From positions 1-17,311 of the forward strand of contig JADGJG010000524.1 in assembly GCA_027596195.1 (NCBI GenBank): a stretch of DNA of 17,311 nucleotides. Reading direction: 5' to 3'. Below the pieces are notes generated by a model. That model searched no databases. It was not told the origin of the DNA and worked only from the letters and a program-made list of their open reading frames with translations. The translations under genes were made by a program, and so were the position numbers. This document shows positions 15,695 to 17,311 of the stretch, one piece after another (position 1 is the first letter of the stretch; every line of letters starts with the position of its first letter). This stretch comes from Podochytrium sp. JEL0797. Its lineage: Eukaryota > Chytridiomycota > Chytridiomycetes > Chytridiales > Chytriomycetaceae.

Positions 15695-17311
15695 ATGGGC
15701 AAAGGCGAGGGCTCCGGCAGGGGAAGACCCAAAGGCTCAACCAATGCCTCCAAAGAGGAAGCGAAAAGAAAGTCAATGCGCAACCAACCCCGCTTGGCAT
15801 TCGCTCCGTCAACAGGACCAGCACCGCCTGCAGAGCCGGTTCCCCCACCGCCGGCTACAGCACCAGCCGCAGCCCCTTATCAATCGAATTCGCCGGCACC
15901 TTCAATCGCGGAATCACCCACAACACCCGAATGCACCATGAATGGAGAGCAACTGGCCACCAAAAGGTTTCTATTGGGTTTCGAAACTCAATGTCACTGA
16001 AATCATGCCAGCAAATCAACTCTCTCTGTCCTCGAATCTGGCAATCCATCTTCCATTGACCCCATGCAGCAACATGGCCCTCCATCCACCGGTACCTCAA
16101 ATTCCCGAACCCGCGCAATACGCGTTGTAGACCCTTTTGTACCCCAACCTGCCGAATCCTCGGAATCTCTGCTTAATGCCTCGGAGTCAATGCAATCTCG
16201 TGGCCCCGCAATCTCCCCCTTGGACGCGTCGAACGGCAACAAATTGGGCCACCATCAACACCGCGAATTCTTGCGTGAACGGGATGGAGAGATGGATGAA
16301 GATGCTCCCGATTTGGATGAGGAAGGGGAGGAGGAGGAGGAGGTGTTGTCATTCTTTGGGTCCAAGGATGATATTGGGGAAGCGGCGGCTGCCACAGCTG
16401 GGGTGTCCAAGGCGTCAAAAGACGGCGCCAAATGTGAGAAGGACTGGCCTAAAATCGCGGAGGGGTCCTTTTTGGATGCATTTGTCAATGATGAGGTGGG
16501 GAAGATGCGAATCAGTTTGCGCACCGATCGTAAAATCGCGTGTTACGACAACTGCACGTTCTGGATCCACCCCAAGGAGTCTGTCTTTACTCGCTGCAAG
16601 GGAACTGACCCGTTCTCGACGCGTCTTGATTGCTTGCTCCGCATATTTGTCTGGGTTCCTCACCTACTGTGCCAAATTCGCTGCCCTTGGTGCAGCTCAC
16701 CGGCAACAAACAGTGGATTTGCCCACAACCCTACCGGTCGCATTGTGTGTGGATCTCCGAATTATGTTCTTGTCACGTACGGGTATGAGTGCAAGAAGTG
16801 TGTTTCCTTTGGGGGAAGGACCAAGAGCTTTTATGGATCCTCGATGGCTTGCTTGTCAGCCATGGATCCAGAAGTCGCTGGGAATTTTCGGCCGATTCTG
16901 ACAAAGAAGGGGGGGATGGATCGAGATTTTACGGACTGGCTGATTCCTTGCTTTATGGGTGGATTGGGGCCTCAACGATTCCATGCCGCTATGAAAGAAA
17001 CGGCATCAAAGAGGTATGAGAGAAACGAGCTCAACTGGGTTATGGCAGTGAATCGAAAGGTGGCGAATGGGAGGTCAGTGGCAGAGATGCTTGGTGGGAA
17101 AACTTCGCGTTCTGTGTTGGAAGACGTGCCTGTTTACCCTATTCATGGCGACCCTGCAACATATGTTGAATGCACTCCATCGGCAAATTATGTGCCCATG
17201 TATATTGGAAGTATGACAATATGCTGGGTGAGTTGCGCAGCGGGTGGAGCCAGACGGAGGGCGCGCACTCGGCTTTTTCTTGTCGGACTGGGCACGGCAA
17301 GCCGGAAAATT
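15695..17311 (+). CDS. Transposon-type protein with zinc-ribbon region resembling DUF6729, 3' partial
   Basis: Start ATG is 15695. The frame is open to 15997, meets TGA at 15998-16000, then stays open in the same frame to the window edge. Removing a 45-nt GT-AG segment (15967-16011) deletes the stop and keeps phase, so I propose exons 15695-15966 and 16012 onwards. The N terminus GRGRPKGSTN is AT-hook-like. A Pro/Ala-rich and then an acidic region follow (16292-16350). At 16650-17030 are VWVPHLL, CPWC (16682-16693), CKKC (16790-16801), FRPILTKKGGMD and a GLGPQRFHAAMKE segment, the order I associate with the fungal DUF6729 family in transposon-like genes. Function is presumed DNA binding. From about 17200 a neighbouring frame looks more protein-like, so a frameshift or intron is possible. 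The DUF6729 label is from memory. Confidence 0.55.

Larger units (their letters stand above)
15587..17311 (+). mobile_element. Putative DNA transposon, left part (continues beyond the window)
   Basis: Three observations together suggest an element: a G4/C4-bounded motif at 15587-15607, an array of inverted 10-bp repeats at 15615-15652, and directly behind it a gene with an AT-hook-like N terminus and a zinc-ribbon domain of a kind often found in fungal repeats. The right end and any target-site duplication are outside the window, so the class and exact boundary cannot be set. The inserted position is 40 bp after an LRR fragment. Confidence 0.4.

Noticed and set aside
1..17311. tRNA or rRNA genes and CRISPR arrays
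   Set aside because: No cloverleaf with conserved tRNA boxes, no rRNA-like core and no spaced-repeat array was found by eye; the only regular arrays are those listed as repeats.

Overview
The window looks like nuclear DNA of a fungus, most likely an early-diverging (chytrid-type) one. Evidence: compact genes with short GT-AG introns (56-174 nt), recognisable fungal or opisthokont housekeeping genes (ORC5, NIC96/NUP93, HDHD2, PHO84), plant-type leucine-rich repeats, and a transposon-like gene with a zinc-ribbon region resembling DUF6729. The assignment to chytrids is an inference from gene content, not a database result.

Layout. 1-571 (+) is the 3' end of a leucine-rich-repeat-like gene, convergent with the next gene. 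Then comes a run of five minus-strand genes; read in the direction of transcription they are HDHD2 (9598-8603), NIC96 (8519-5203), an unrecognised tail-anchored helical protein (4938-3995), an apparently intronless C2H2 zinc-finger gene 'ZF-A' (3734-2454) and ORC5 (2284-704). A short divergent promoter (9599-9790) separates HDHD2 from two plus-strand zinc-finger genes in tandem, 'ZF-B' (9791-10942) and 'ZF-C' (11315-12438), each with three exons. A PHO84-type phosphate transporter (12790-14654) follows. The last 2.6 kb is accessory in character: a decayed open stretch, a 5'-truncated plant-type LRR fragment, a small regular array of inverted 10-bp repeats, and a gene that runs off the right edge and looks transposon-encoded.

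Main point of interest. The three zinc-finger genes are paralogues. They share a C-terminal two-finger block whose second finger has the same unusual spacing, and a short N-terminal Leu/Ala motif. Each also has clustered copies of an AACAAGCC-like hexamer core upstream of its start, which I did not find in the promoters of the other genes here except where HDHD2 shares one. ZF-B and ZF-C share the position of intron 2, but intron 1 differs by 14 nt, and ZF-A lacks both introns. This suggests a locally amplified, possibly co- or auto-regulated transcription-factor family. No wholly new system is proven. The exon structures were derived by hand from splice signals and protein family similarity.
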